Shown: in pieces, positions 31,875 through 43,458 of the stretch | How the letters are laid out: every line of letters begins with the position of its first letter | How positions within the stretch are numbered: the first letter of the stretch is position 1 | NCBI GenBank assembly: GCA_905221605.1 | Contig: CAJNDS010000491.1 | Location: 494,001-558,000 of the forward strand | Source: Symbiodinium natans | Lineage: Eukaryota; Sar; Dinophyceae; Suessiales; Symbiodiniaceae | Direction: 5' to 3' | Length of the DNA: 64,000 bases | Position numbers and translations under genes: made by a program | Notes under the pieces: generated by a model | Seen by the model: only the letters and a program-made list of their open reading frames with translations | Told to the model about the DNA's origin: nothing | Database searches by the model: none

Positions 31875-32495
31875 GCAGAGACAGAAAATTTGGACGCGGT
31901 TCGCAGGAGACCGGGGAAACCCTGCAACCTGCTGGTCGTAGGTCGACTGATCGACAGCAGGTCGCGCGAAAACTGGGATTTGCAGCCCCCGGTCGAGTCA
32001 CGTGCCTGCGCAGCCGGTCTTGAGCGTGCATTTGAGGCTGAGTCGCGCAGACCGATCGTCCGGACCTGATGTGCGTGGTCCGGGCTTGGAGCAAGCTATT
32101 CAAGTCGTGACCGATGATGTTGCACGTTTGCGTAACGACAATGATTGTAGGCTTTGATGATTCGCGCTGTTTCTCCTCGCGCTTCCCAAGGCCGCGGCCT
32201 CAGGTACCCTCCAGTTCCGTTTCTCCCGTTAAATTAACGCGCCACCATACTTCTTGCTTGCTGAACAATCACTTCGATTCGAACCGTGACGAGTTTTGCA
32301 GTTTTTCTTCAGGGAATTCTGCAATATCTGCATCAGAATCACTTTGCGACGGGCTCGATCTGGGACCGATTCCAAAACGTCGACACCTGCAAAGAAAACC
32401 GAGGACTGAGTTTAGTTTCGCAGTTTTCCACCAGGGAAAATTGTGAATTTGAATTTGAATTGAATGCCTTGAGGCTGGAAGCTAGTTTCGGGAAA

Positions 32496-32699
32496 TCCCC
32501 CTAGCTAAAGTACAATGTCCCCTGACATTGCCCTTTAGCTCGGGCGGACCGGTCCTGTTGAGTTAGTTTGGCGGGCGCTTTGCCATTATGGATCCGAAAA
32601 CGAAACCATAAGGGGAACCCACCTCCGAAACTAACTCAACACGACCGGGCGGCCCGAGCTAAAACCCAATGTCCCTGGACATTGGGCTTTAGCAAGGGG
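32496..32699. mobile_element. 190-bp terminal-inverted-repeat element, copy 2
   Basis: Same element as 26291-26494, carried in the duplicated segment. No difference between the two was seen inside the element; a one-base indel lies just downstream near 32740. Confidence 0.8.
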
Positions 32700-33241
32700 T
32701 CTCAGTTTCAACTAAGCCGTCCCAAACTAACTCGGGCCGACCAGTCGGGGGCCGGTCTGGCCCGCCGGGAAAAACAAACCAGCTCAGGGCACGGAACCAT
32801 GATTGTTTTAACAGTTTTCATTGGTCCAAAATTGTTAAAACAGGTTCGGTTCTCGCCAGCACGGGCAGGAGAATGCAGGGTGTGAGGCACAAGCCCCCCA
32901 AACACAACAGACAGACAGACCGCTTTGTCTTGACAAGTCCAGTTTGATTCAGCAGTTTTCCAGTCCATGCGTCACAATTGCGAAAACCAGCTTGTCAGGC
33001 AACTTCCGCCAGAAGCAGACCGTTGGTCATCGTGAGGCCTTTCGAAGAGTCCCGTCCAATGATTTGCTTCTGTGAGAGTGGCAGATGTGCCAGGCCGAAG
33101 CCAAACTTGTGCCGTGCGGAGCTCGGCCCCAGACTTTGAATATTTGAAACGTGGCATCTTCCGACTCTGTCATGAAAGCTGCCTCCGCACATGTTTGCTC
33201 GAGCCCGTCGGTCAGAGTATAGTGTGGCCTGGACCGGAATC

Positions 33242-34475
33242 ATGACGAAAGCCAAAGCTGCTCAGGAACCTGCTCCAGCCGCACAGGCGAAAGCAGCCGC
33301 GCCGTCGCCCGCCGCGACGGCCAGCAAGCCCGATGCGGGCCTGTCACAGGCGAAAGCAGCCGCGCCCAGCAAGCCCGCTGCGACCTCGTCCGACGACGAA
33401 TGTCTGCGTCAGATGAAGCGGTGGCGGCCCAACGAGGACCAGCAAGCGTTGCAGCAGGACGCGAAGAGGACCAACCCAAATGCACGTCATGCTTGCTGTG
33501 GGTCTCTCCAAAATATTTAGACTGACCCCGATTTCATTCCCCTGGAGGATGCTTCGCTGCTCTGTGGATGAGCTGGTGGAGGCGATACACCCGTGGACAC
33601 CAGGCGTCATTCGCACGAGGCTGCGCGAGATTTTGTCGAAGTACGCAGGGGCGCCGCAGGCCCGAGGATTGCTGAGTTTGCTTCAGTGAGTCGTGCTGGC
33701 TTGAGTTGTCTGACAGACGCTGCGTGTTGTGATGGTTCAAACCGGTGTCGCTCAGCCCGACACGGGAAGCGAATCCTGATGTCAAGGAGTTCGAGGGGTT
33801 GCTCGGGTTTGTTTTTGGGCTGGCCGTCATGAATACGTAGAAATATTAGTGACATGAAGTTGAGGATGTTTGTCAGAAGTCTGGCAGCAGCTAGTAAGAA
33901 TTCAATAATACTTATGATAGAATAGGGTCTCATGGACGAGATCGAAGAGCCCGGCCCACCGCGCAGCAAGCGGGCCGAGGCTAGATCCAAAGGCCGGACA
34001 GTCCGAAAGAGCCACCTGCAGAACGACATTGCCACTGCTGTGCAGCTTCGATACAATGCGCCGCAAATGAGCGACTGGCAGACTCATGCCGGCGAGTGCA
34101 CGAGCGCCACTTGCCAGAAGTTCGGGCGGTGTGCCTTCCATCGCCTGCATGGAAGGTGGCTGAAGCGCCTAAGCAGTCCTTCTGGTCACGTATGGCTGTC
34201 CGTCCGACCGAGGGCCTGGGGGGGGGAGCCTAGGTCTGCCTTCAGAATTGTTGTTCTTGCTGCTTGGGACTTTTTTTTGTTTTTTGCCATTGTTCCCAGA
34301 CAACATCTCCCAAGGCTTGGGCCCTGGGGTGCCTCTTCTGCGCCCGAGCTGCGAAGGAGGGTCTGGTCAGCTCGACGCGGTGGTCGAGGTTCGAGGTGGA
34401 GAGCACGCTGCAGTTTTCGAACATCGTTCAGCATGCTGCAGGCGCTGCAAGGGATTAAAAATAATAAGGGTTGAG
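33242..34475 (+). CDS. Multi-exon gene of unknown family, 5' exons, copy 2
   Basis: Matches 27036-28270: ATG at 33242, Ala/Lys/Pro-rich start, then exons at about 33545-33687, 33743-33833, 33932-34105 and 34335-34455. Coding character is inferred from charged, frame-consistent peptides flanked by AT-rich, stop-containing intron pieces. It probably continues into the exons at 34513-36424, with which it shares strand and spacing. Confidence 0.45.
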
Positions 34476-34512
34476 TTGGCGAGTAGTCTTTTCGTGGCAG
34501 GTTGCTGACAGC

Positions 34513-36600
34513 TGTTAGCCCAAGGGGAAGCTTCCAGCCAGGCGCTCAACATCAACTTGCCAGCAAGCCCTATGCTCTGCCAGATGCCTGCGTGCAGTTG
34601 GGCCCGGAGACTCCAGCGAGTGATTCGGGCATCTACTTGGAGGAAAAGAATCCGGCCCTTGCTCCGAACGTCAAGGCCACCGTTACTCAGCCCGACGACA
34701 AGCCCGATGCGATGCGTCATGAACCCCAGGACCGAAAGCCACATGGCCGGAGGAAGCAGCGCAGGACCGACAAGAATACCGGGCAATCTGACTGGCCCCC
34801 TGCCTTGCCCGAAAGCTTGTGGATGAAGGTTTTTGATAGTGTCAAGGCTGCAGACTCCGCCAAAGCTTCCGCGCTGGACGTTCCCGGCTTGTCGTCTCAC
34901 AAGGTGCAGCAGATGGTGTGGTGCTTGGCCGAAGCCAGACGCGAGCAGGAGCGACTGTTTCTTTCCAAGAACGCGGGCCACCTGTCCATCGGTTTGATGC
35001 ACGACGGCCGTGGGCGTCATGTGGCAGTCCGATACCGTGCCGTGAACGACCAGCTCGAAGACCGATGTGGACTCCTGGCCCTCACGTCCTGCCCCGGAGG
35101 CGCCAAGGAGCTGGCCGACGGCATCCGCAAGGCAATAGACATCTTTTTTACTCGCGGAGCGGGCGCCTTGAACGATGTCCGAGGCGTTAAGGACGAGGCC
35201 AGCGCGTTTCAGTTCTCTCGCAGTGTGCAGGCGCAGTGCGCAGATGGTGCGGCCTACGCTCAACTGGCATGCCGCGAGCTGGACACGGTGTTCCCGGGTC
35301 TGATTGCCATTGTGCGAGACCGGGGACACGCCGTCATCAACACGATGAAGCATGCGACTGAGGCCGACGAGGTGCTCCGAGCGTTCAAAGAGAAGTTCGT
35401 GAGTGGGCCGATGTCCGTTGCCAAGGAGCTGACACATTGCCAGGCTTTCAGAACGTCCTTCGAATTGGCCCGAAAAGCTCAGGAAGAGACCGAGAAGAGG
35501 CCGGACCGAAAGATGCCTCTGATGCTGTCTTTGCAGCAGCTTGTTCGCGCGCCATCACTTTTCGAGTACTAATCAAACCCTACGTCCGAACAGTAAGAAC
35601 TTACACCGAAGCCTTGATTCAACTAAGGTATGGGAAGGCGCGGTTCTCCAGCCAAGTTGCTCCAGAACGACGGTTGCTTCTTCAGCTACTTGCGTTGATG
35701 GTGGCGCTGAGGAAAAGACAGACCTCCGGGAAAACCCCAGCGCTGCGAGACTGGGCAACCGACAAGCTGCAGATGCTCAACTTCAAGACGGTGGCAGCCA
35801 CAGCAGCTGTGTGTGACGGGGAGGAACTTGTTCTGGATTTTACCCGGAGTATAGAGGCCGAAGGCACTGATCCCTCGACATTGGCGTCTCTGGTCGAAGA
35901 ATTTCTGCAGATGCTGGCGACTCTTTTTGAAGAAGGCAACATCTGGCGGGCCGACAACAAGCATACATGGACGCAGGTTGTCATCGACCAGATGAAAGAG
36001 GCCCGCAAGGAGTTCATGCCGGAGGGTTTGCAAGATGCGATTCGGGACTGTCACGCCAGGGTTGCAGCATGGGCGCCCAGCCTCCAACAGATTTGTTTTT
36101 TTTCGGTAGACTTTGAACGAGTTTTCAGGGAGTTTGAAGCGCAGTGTGTTTGGTTTCTGAACTGTGAGTGAGGCCAAGACCGTACGCTCCGGCGTCCTCA
36201 GCGAGTTTCCGTCACAGGAGATCATGCTGCAGATGGAGGGCCTGAACATCGGGCAGTGGGCTGCGCTGCAGAAGTTTGGCAAGACCCCAGCAGATAAAGC
36301 CGCCCGAAGTGCCAGGGTACAGTCGCTCGAAGGAAAGATTCGCAGACTGGCGGTCGTTTTGAGGGTTGGCGAGGACGATGCCCTCAAGCAATTCCTGGAG
36401 CTGAAGGACCGGTCCTTAATTTAAAGTCACGAACCCTTCAGATTTCAGAGTACCACATGGGATGTTGAAAGAGCTTCTGCCCAGGACTCACTCGTCTACA
36501 CGTGGCGAAAGTTAGGCGACAACTTGGAAAGTTGGCGGTCTGTCCTGGAACGATGCCAGAAAAGCCGACGGAATCGCCCTGTGACCGCTTTGCAACACGT
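34513..36600 (+). CDS. Central exons of unknown multi-exon gene (possible hAT-like transposase relic)
   Basis: Exon 34513-35572 is open throughout. It has a basic linker (RKPHGRRKQRRTDKNTGQ) and a globular part, with GRGRHVAVRYRAVNDQLEDR and FPGLIAIVRDRGHAVINTMK followed by AFKEKFVSGPMSVAKELTHC. After a short AT-rich intron, about 35590-36105 is open (LLQLLALMVALRKRQTSGKT, later DWATDKLQMLNFKTVAATAA, LVEEFLQMLATLFEEGNIW). A third exon, about 36165-36424, is helical and charged. Possible small exons extend to about 36590. The order of short hydrophobic helices with conserved H, C and W recalls hAT-type transposase-derived proteins common in algae, but I cannot identify a DDE-type catalytic set. 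Unknown is the honest call. It could equally be a host gene. Confidence 0.45.
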
Positions 36601-36614
36601 CTAACTGCATTATT

Positions 36615-36634
36615 GGGTTTTAGGGTTAGGGTTT
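36615..36634 (+). repeat. Short TTTAGGG patch
   Basis: Two to three TTTAGGG-like units in the spacer or intron after the 36.4-kb exon, followed by an AT-rich island (tatttaattaataataaat). Confidence 0.75.
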
Positions 36635-36954
36635 AAATGGACTTTAGGGTGGTTGCCCGATGTAGTATTTAATTAATAATAAATAGACCCCCAGTGGCCA
36701 TGCTTGTCTCAGGATCCCTTTGGTCCGGTTTCAGGCGGCTGCAGTGAATTCCACGCAAGGCGTGGAGTCGCAATTCAGCGAGCTAGAACGACAAGACGCG
36801 TCGCGGGTGTCTCAGCAGTCTATCTGGCGCCTGCGCAGCTCGGCACGAGAACAGCGCGAACACGTGTTTCTTTTTGATTCTGTCTGGTTGTAATTGTAAC
36901 TTCGCCTCAGCCCTATATTGCGCCCTGCGCTGACGGCTGTGCAGGAGACAGATT

Positions 36955-38005
36955 GCAGGTGTCCGAGATCTCGGACGTGGCCGCTGCCCGACCGCTCTTT
37001 CGTCAAGCCGCGGGCTTGTACGTGGAGTTTTTTGGCAAGCCCCGTGGTGCGTACGGCTCGGAGCTTGGGACCTTAGCCCGAGGAGTCGCCAAGAAGCGAA
37101 AGGCAGACCGGGGCCAGACCGAAGCCAGCCTCCGCAAAAAGCAGCGTGCAGCTTTGGATAGGCTTGCTGCCGAGTCCGACAGGCCTTCCAGATCGAAGAC
37201 CATGTTCGGCACGTCCATGCCTGGTCCGGCAGATGTGGCATCCGTGTGGACCGAAAGGCATGAAGATTTGAAGCAAGCTTTTGCGGAGAAGCGTGAGCAT
37301 AAGATTGCGGAGGCGAGGGAAACCCGCAGGCAAGGCCTGCGGGGAAGCACGACGGCGCCCCTGAAGACCTTCACGAAGAAGTGTGCCACTGCCCGAGAGC
37401 AACGCCTCCACGACGAGATGGCCAAGCATGCTGCCCGAGGTCCTGCCCGACGATTTGACAAGGCGACGTGCTACATCGGTGCCAAAGGCATATCCGAGAT
37501 GCCTGGCCAGCGTCGGACCGATGATTTGCACAAGGCCGACATCATCGTCACGGGCAAGAAGCTGGAGAAGCCCGACTGGCGAGCGGCTCACGCCATGCTC
37601 ATGGGCAAGATCGTCGCAGAGGGCACGGACTTGACAAAGTCCAGGCACGTCGCTTGGCGACCCCGTCCGGAGACCGTGGTGAAGCAGCATTTTGGCAGCA
37701 GCGGTACGAGTTTGTACTTTTATTAGAATTTGTACTTGTTAATAATATTGTTTCTTGCGAGTTGTATCGGATTCTGACTGAGCAACCAAAGCTTGCCTGA
37801 TAGGTCCTTGTACCTGACGGAGCCCTTCGTGAAGAAGTTTCGCAGTTTGGCTGCACTTCTGGCCGAGGTTGCTGGCCGACCGGACTCGAAATGGAAAGTG
37901 ACCAAGTCCTATCCGCCGCCGAAAGGCTCCAAGCTGATCACGCCGGATAATGTTTGGGATTGGCTGTACAAGAATTGCCAGATAGAAGAGCCAGCGAGGC
38001 CGTAA
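36955..38005 (+). CDS. Basic helical protein segment, two exons, unknown family
   Basis: Exon 1, about 36955-37726, encodes VSEISDVAAARPLFRQAAGL then FFGKPRGAYGS, a long Lys/Arg/Glu-rich helical stretch (KKRKADRGQTEASLRKKQRA; REHKIAEARETRRQGLRGS) and a C-terminal part with HKADIIVTGKKLEKPDWRAA and MLMGKIVAEGTDL. A short AT-rich intron (about 37727-37790) follows. Exon 2, about 37793-38005, reads LPDRSLYLTEPFVKKFRSLA and WKVTKSYPPPKGSKLITPDN, then stop TAA. The order (basic helical region, then a compact alpha/beta-looking C-terminus) resembles an algal repeat-family protein pattern I recall only loosely. It may be the 3' part of the gene that starts at 33242. No function is assigned. Confidence 0.5.
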
Positions 38006-38282
38006 TTGCTGCATTGTATAGTTTGCAGTGTAGAACGATACTCGTCCAACGCAGCACAGTCCGGATTCCGGAACCCGGAACGACTGAAGACTAGTTACGT
38101 AATTTAGGAGTCAAGCACTCGTGGTGTATGTGTGCCCAGTCTGTGCAAGCTGTCGGACGAGTCCCTTTGTGCAGAAAAGTTTGAGACAGATAGAGGGGCG
38201 CGCCACGGGGTCACGGCAGACAGAAAAGATCGGAGGGTTGCATTGGACAAGAGGCCTGCGCTGTGTTTGTGGAACCTCAGAT

Positions 38283-40163
38283 GATAAAATTGTGTAAATC
38301 CCCGACAGGACTTGACGAGGCCGGGCCAAGCCGGCAACGCATCGATTGCGCCGGTGATCAGTTCGCGTCCATTGCATCGTCCGACAAGGGCCAGCTCATG
38401 GCCGGCGGGCTGCTTGTTCCAAAGTAAGTTTTCAAGCATGTATTAAAACAACAATACTTCATCCGTGTCAGCAAGTCTGAGTGACATTTCTTAGGAGCCT
38501 GTTCTGGTTGTCATTCTCCACAGCGGCGACATCCTTAAATTGGGAGGCTGTGAGGACCGTTTCCAAGTCCCAGATCGTAGCCGACGCGTCCCTGGCCAGC
38601 GCGGAGATTGGTGTCGTGGTTGCCGATACCTCCCTGAACACTTACCCGGACGAAGAGGAAATCCGCATCATTTGGGGAGAGGAGATGGCTCTGGGCATCA
38701 TGGTCGGCGTCCTCCGACAGTACGAAGACGCAGTCAAAAGTAGCCTGGGTCCGAAGGAGCTGTCCACGCAGATGAAGACCTGGGTGAGGCAGGTGTCCTG
38801 CTGCCCGATGAAATGGCACGCAGCCCGTTCGGAATCCGGAGCATTGCTGGCAGGCTGCGATTGATGCCCGCAGTTTGTTTTGAGAGTGCCTAGCCATTGA
38901 TTGACCCCCAAGCCCTGTTGAACGAGTCGGGGCTCACGCCTGTGTGGCATCGACCTTTTTTTTGACTGCGCAGGCTTCAAGATGGACGAAGCGGTCAAGT
39001 CAAAGAGTGTGTGCAGACTGACTTTCAGCCAGATTGCCGCGCGTGTTACCTACACGAAGAAAGTCTTGGAGAAGGAAGGCAAGCTGAAGGCCGGCAAGGA
39101 GGCCCTGTACAACTGGTTTCAGCAGGTGACAAGTTCCGGGACCGAGGCGCCGCAACCCTTTCAGTAGTCAACCCGGCCGGCATGTGCATAGCAACCTTAA
39201 GAATTCGGTCATCTCTTGCAGCGTCAGGCACCTTATTCCCAGAGCGCCATCCAGTTCATGGACAATTTCGGGGAGGAGTTCCTCTGCTCGGAGGACTTGA
39301 TGTATGAGTTTCGGGCACTGGAAGGTCTATGCGTGGGCTATGACGGTCCGATCACAGGCTGGAGCAAAGTGGAGAAGATTGTGTCGCCTGTCAAATGCCA
39401 TTTGAAGAAGCGCTCGATCGTGTCCACCCTGGAAGGCGGGCCGCAGAGTGCACATTGGAAACCAGTGTCTGTTAAGTGTCTCTCTAGGGTTTAGGGTTTC
39501 GGGTTTAGTCCAGTTAGGGTATTACTTTATTAACTTAGGGTTACTTAGGGTTAGTTAGGGTTTAGGGTTTAGGGTTGAGGGTTTAGGGTTTAGGGTTTAG
39601 GGTTTAGGGTTTATGGTTTAAGTGCAATGTGTGTCTGTGTGTGTGTATGTGTGTGTGTGTGGGTGTCTGTGTGCGCGCGTGTCCGTGTGGGTGTGTGGCG
39701 TGTCTGTGTCTGTGTGTGGCGTGCGTGCGTGTCGTGTGCGTGCGCGTGCGCGTGCGCGTGTGCACGGGCACGCGTGCGTGCGTGGGTGCGTGCGTGCGTG
39801 CGTGCGTGCGTGCGTGGGTGTTTGCACGTGGGTGTGTGTTTATATGTTTGTGTCTGTGTTTGTGTCTGTGTCTGTGTGTGTGTCTCTGCGTCTGTGTGTG
39901 TGTGTGTCTGTGTGTCTGTGTGTCTGTGTGTCTGTGTGTCTGTGTGTCTGTGTGTCTGTGTGTCTGTGTGTCTGTGTGTCTGTGTGTCTGTGTGTCTGTG
40001 TGCGTGTGCGTGCATGCGTGTGCGTGCGCGTGTGCGTGCGCGTGCGTAGGCACGGGTGAGCGTGCGCGTGCGCGTGTGCGTGCGCGTGCGTGGGCACGTG
40101 TGAGCGTATAGTGCGTGTGCGTGTAGTGCGTGTGCGTGTGCATGTGCGTGTGCCAGCGTGTGC

Positions 40164-40195
<32 letters not shown>

Positions 40196-40376
40196 GTGCC
40201 AGCGTGTGCGTGTGCGTGTGCGTGCACGTGTGCGTGTGCGTGTGCGTGTGCGTGCACGTGCACGTGCACGTGTGCGTGTGCGTGTGCGCGTGCGCGTGCG
40301 CGTGTGCGTGTGCGCGTGCGCGTGTGCGTGTGGGTGTGTGTGTGTGTGTGTGTGTGCGTGTGGGTGTGTGTGTGGG

Positions 40377-40409
<33 letters not shown>

Positions 40410-40562
40410 GTGCGTGTCTGTGTGTGTGTGTGCGTGCGTGCGTGCATGCGTGGGTGTGTGTGTGTGTGTGTCACAGTGTGTGGCTGTGCGTGTGTGTGTG
40501 TATGTGTGGTGTGTGTGTGTGTGGTGTGTGTGTGTGTGTGCGTGTGTGTCTGTTCGTCTGTG

Positions 40563-40626
<64 letters not shown>

Positions 40627-40675
40627 CGCGTGCGTGCGTGCGTGCGTGCGTGCGGGCGTGTGTGCGTGCGGGCGG

Positions 40676-40714
<39 letters not shown>

Positions 40715-40778
40715 TTAGTGCGTGTGCCGTGCGTGTCCGTGTTAGTGCGTGTGCCGTGCGTGTCCGTGTGGGTGTGTG

Positions 40779-40827
<49 letters not shown>

Positions 40828-42852
40828 TCTGTGTGTGTGTGTGTGTGTGTCAGAGTCAGTGTGTGTGTCTGTGTGTGTGTACAGTGTGTGACGTCACGTG
40901 TGCCATCGCAGGACGACAGGACTACTATCGCTTCCTCCTCCGATCCCTGTTAATCCAGCTGTGCAAGAGCTCGGACCGAAGCGTGTCCAAAGAAGCTGTC
41001 GGCGGTGGAAAGGGCAAAGTGGGTCTGTTCGAGGTGCTGCATTTCAGGCCACGGGCTGGATTCGGGGTCGTGTGGTACTGCTGTTCGAAGTGTACTGTGG
41101 CTGTTGGAGCCTTGCGCAGGTACACATTCCTGAAAGAGCTGTTGGCTCTGGCCGCAAAGTCCGACATGAACGCGACCGAGCGCTTGCGCGCCAAATTGCT
41201 GGACCCCGAAAGCCACCAGACAGCGTACAACAGCTCGATGGTTTGGGCATCCTGTCATGGTCATGCAGAGCGAACGGTAGTAGTTAGAATATTACAATTA
41301 TGATAGCAGTAGTTAGTAGTTAGTAGTACTTAGTTCTGCAGCTCGCATTGTCTTTTCAACTCAGACTGAGCGACAAGCCCTTCAAGCCCTTGGATGTGGC
41401 GAAGGAGATGATGAGCAGACCGTTCTGGAACAACCGGTGGGTCCGGAGCAGCATTATAGTCGTCCTTGTTTGTGCTTCCGAATCTGTGGCTGTCTCCGAG
41501 GTGTTTGTTTTCTTCGATGGGCGCAGCCGGGAGACGCGATCGCGCATTCGCTGCCAGTTCCCCACTGAGAAGACAGGACAAGGACACTTCCCGAACACGA
41601 AGGAGCTTGCGTGTCTGATACCTGTCCGTGCCATGGACTCCGAAAATTGTAACACCGTGTAAACACAGGAGGTTGTGGCGTTGTTCGACGGGACATCGCT
41701 AGAAAAACGCTATGGTAAGTCCAGGGGCTTTGGCGATGCCGGCTCGAATTGTCAGCGTCGCTGTCCAGTCATAATCGTAAGAAAGTTCTTCGTACTGTCA
41801 TCACATTTCACTTCGCCGCGCCAGGGTCCATGAAGCAGACGGAGCGCATCTTCTTCATTTCACCCAAGCTCCAGTGGAGACGCCTGACGCAGGCCACCAT
41901 GTTTTTTGGACGGCTTTCACTGAACCAGGCCCAGGTCATGCCTCAAATTGTTGGCAGGTGAAGGACCGAACGCTCGGCGAGGGCAGAACGAACTCGGAGG
42001 TCATCTCGAACGTGCCCGTGCAGCCAATTCAGGGCTTGACCTTTGTGTCCCCGGAAACCAAGAAGGCCATCATCCCGTCGACGCACGACACAGGGGCGAC
42101 TTGCAAGAGAACAGGGGCGTTGTGCATCGGAATCGTTGGCCATGAGAAGACCTGTGTCTGTTTAAGCGTTGAGATTCATGTCATGGGAATGGCTTTCTGA
42201 GGGAACGAAGCCCGAAAGCAAGAGATTGGGCCGGCGCTTGGAGAAGATCCGGAAGAAGCTGGGCATGCAGGGGGACGCTACACCTCTTTTTTGGCACGCA
42301 GACGCCCCGGAACTCCTGGCCGAAATCCTGCACTCCGCACCATGGTCGCAAGTCGCGTGTCCAGGTAAGAATTGGCAATTGATGACATTTTTTTTGCGCC
42401 GGTTGTCGCGCCCAGGTTTCTGCCAGAGCAGTCCTGGATCTCTGCCCCGGAGACGGGGGCCTGGCGTTGGAAGCCGCCCGAAAGGGCGCAGTGTACGCTG
42501 CGATTGCCAAGAACGACGCGCATCGAGAGTGGCTGGTGCGGGAGAGGCTCCCTCTACTGATGATGTGGCTCGGCTCACACAAGACTCATGCTGCTCGACT
42601 GTGGCTGTCATCGTAGGCGCCAATTCATACTCAGGCTGGCCATGACGAAAGAGGGCGGCGCACTGACCGACGAGGGCTTCGCAAAGGCGCGAGACTTACT
42701 CAACTTGAAGGTTCAGATTCGTCAGCAATGAACATTGCGTGTAAGAGGAGTGGCAGGAGGTCATCGGTGATGATGCTGAGCCCGACGAAGCTGAAGAGGG
42801 GGCAGAGGCCGAGTCGGGAGCAGAGAACGACAGCTCCGGCGCAGAGTCCTAG
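38283..42852 (+). CDS. Multi-exon gene ending in a SAM-methyltransferase-like domain
   Basis: Likely exons: about 38290-38425; 38530-38865 (EIGVVVADTSLNTYPDEEEI); 38975-39166 (LTFSQIAARVTYTKKVLEKE); 39218-39480 (QSAIQFMDNFGEEFLCSEDL); about 40915-41270 (LKELLALAAKSDMNATERLR); 41345-41660; 41830-42160 (GLTFVSPETKKAIIP); 42170-42364 (TPLFWHADAPELLAEILHSA); 42412-42615 (VLDLCPGDGGLALEAARKGA, a glycine-rich SAM-binding-type loop after a beta strand); and 42630-42731. A final acidic exon (about 42746-42852) reads EEWQEVIGDDAEPDEAEEGA and stops with TAG. The arrangement FW...LL then DLxPGxGxLA with an acidic tail fits a family I recall as highly amplified in Symbiodinium. The substrate is unknown. 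One intron contains 1.4 kb of TTTAGGG and GT repeats. Whether all exons belong to one transcript needs RNA evidence. Confidence 0.55.
39486..39616 (+). repeat. Intronic TTTAGGG array
   Basis: About 14 TTTAGGG-like units, degenerate at left, at the start of the large intron. It runs directly into the GT-rich tract. Confidence 0.9.
39620..40890 (+). repeat. 1.27-kb GT-rich compound minisatellite
   Basis: Blocks of gtgtgt, tgtgtc (18 or so units at 39905-40000), cgtg and cgtgtg, almost without A on the plus strand. Long frames reading Cys-Val or His-Thr repeats are artefacts of it. Alternating purine-pyrimidine tracts of this type can adopt Z-DNA. It lies between the exons ending at 39480 and starting near 40915. 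Confidence 0.97.
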
Positions 42853-42920
42853 GGCCAACAAGCAAATTGAGTCACAAACCGCCGACCCGGTCCCGAAGTA
42901 AACCCCCACAGCAGCCCCAA

Positions 42921-42995
42921 ACCGAAACCCTAGACCCTTAAACCCTAACAATGCCCCGTGGAGCATGGCTAGACGGCTGTTTCAAAAACCCTAGG
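42921..42995 (-). repeat. CCCTAAA patch followed by a dispersed 25-bp word
   Basis: Three CCCTAAA-like units (42921-42949), then tgccccgtggagcatggctagacgg, which recurs at 49676-49701 next to another CCCTAAA patch. Marks the end of the methyltransferase-like gene. Confidence 0.7.
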
Positions 42996-43458
42996 CCTTT
43001 CTGCCGGATGCCTTTAACTTTTTGACTCCTGGTCCTAGACCGTCACACCGGGGACAGGGCCAATTGATTTAAGCAAACCATCGAAAGGGAGCAGCGTGCA
43101 GCTCGGAAGGCACGCTTGCCTTGCAGCCCATTCAATAATTCAGAATTCAGTCAATTGCAAATTTCAGCGTATAATAACCACCCTAGCTCTCCTGGCCTGT
43201 GAGAATGAGCCCTGAATTAACATTGTCTAGTGGCTGCGGCTGTCTTCGTCATATTTTCCCGGGCACGACAAGTCATGACCGAGGCTCCACTGTGTAAAAA
43301 ATGCAGTGTGAAGCGCCAAGGTCCAGGATCTTTGCAGGCCAGTGGTGGTCACTCGCAGCATCAGAATCTTAGAGTGACAAGTTCGCACGTCCAGACTGTT
43401 GCTCGAAGTCGTTTTGGTAAGTTTGTTTTTTCACCCGGTCTTCGCGCCAAGCTCAACG

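Larger units (their letters stand above)
28823..34927 (+). repeat. 6.1-kb near-identical segment, copy 2 (starts at gap)
   Basis: Begins immediately after the N run with the same bases as 22620 and stays near-identical to 34927, where copy 1 ends at the gap. The downstream genes continue from this copy only. Confidence 0.95.

Noticed and set aside
34367-35437. A 356-codon minus-strand frame opposite the 34.5-35.6 kb exon
   Set aside because: The plus-strand frame has charged, protein-like composition, continues in flanking exons and matches the cluster strand; the minus frame is its shadow.
39604-40953. Several long frames (up to 287 codons) on both strands across 39.6-40.95 kb
   Set aside because: They read only Cys-Val or His-Thr repeats and are translations of the GT-rich minisatellite.
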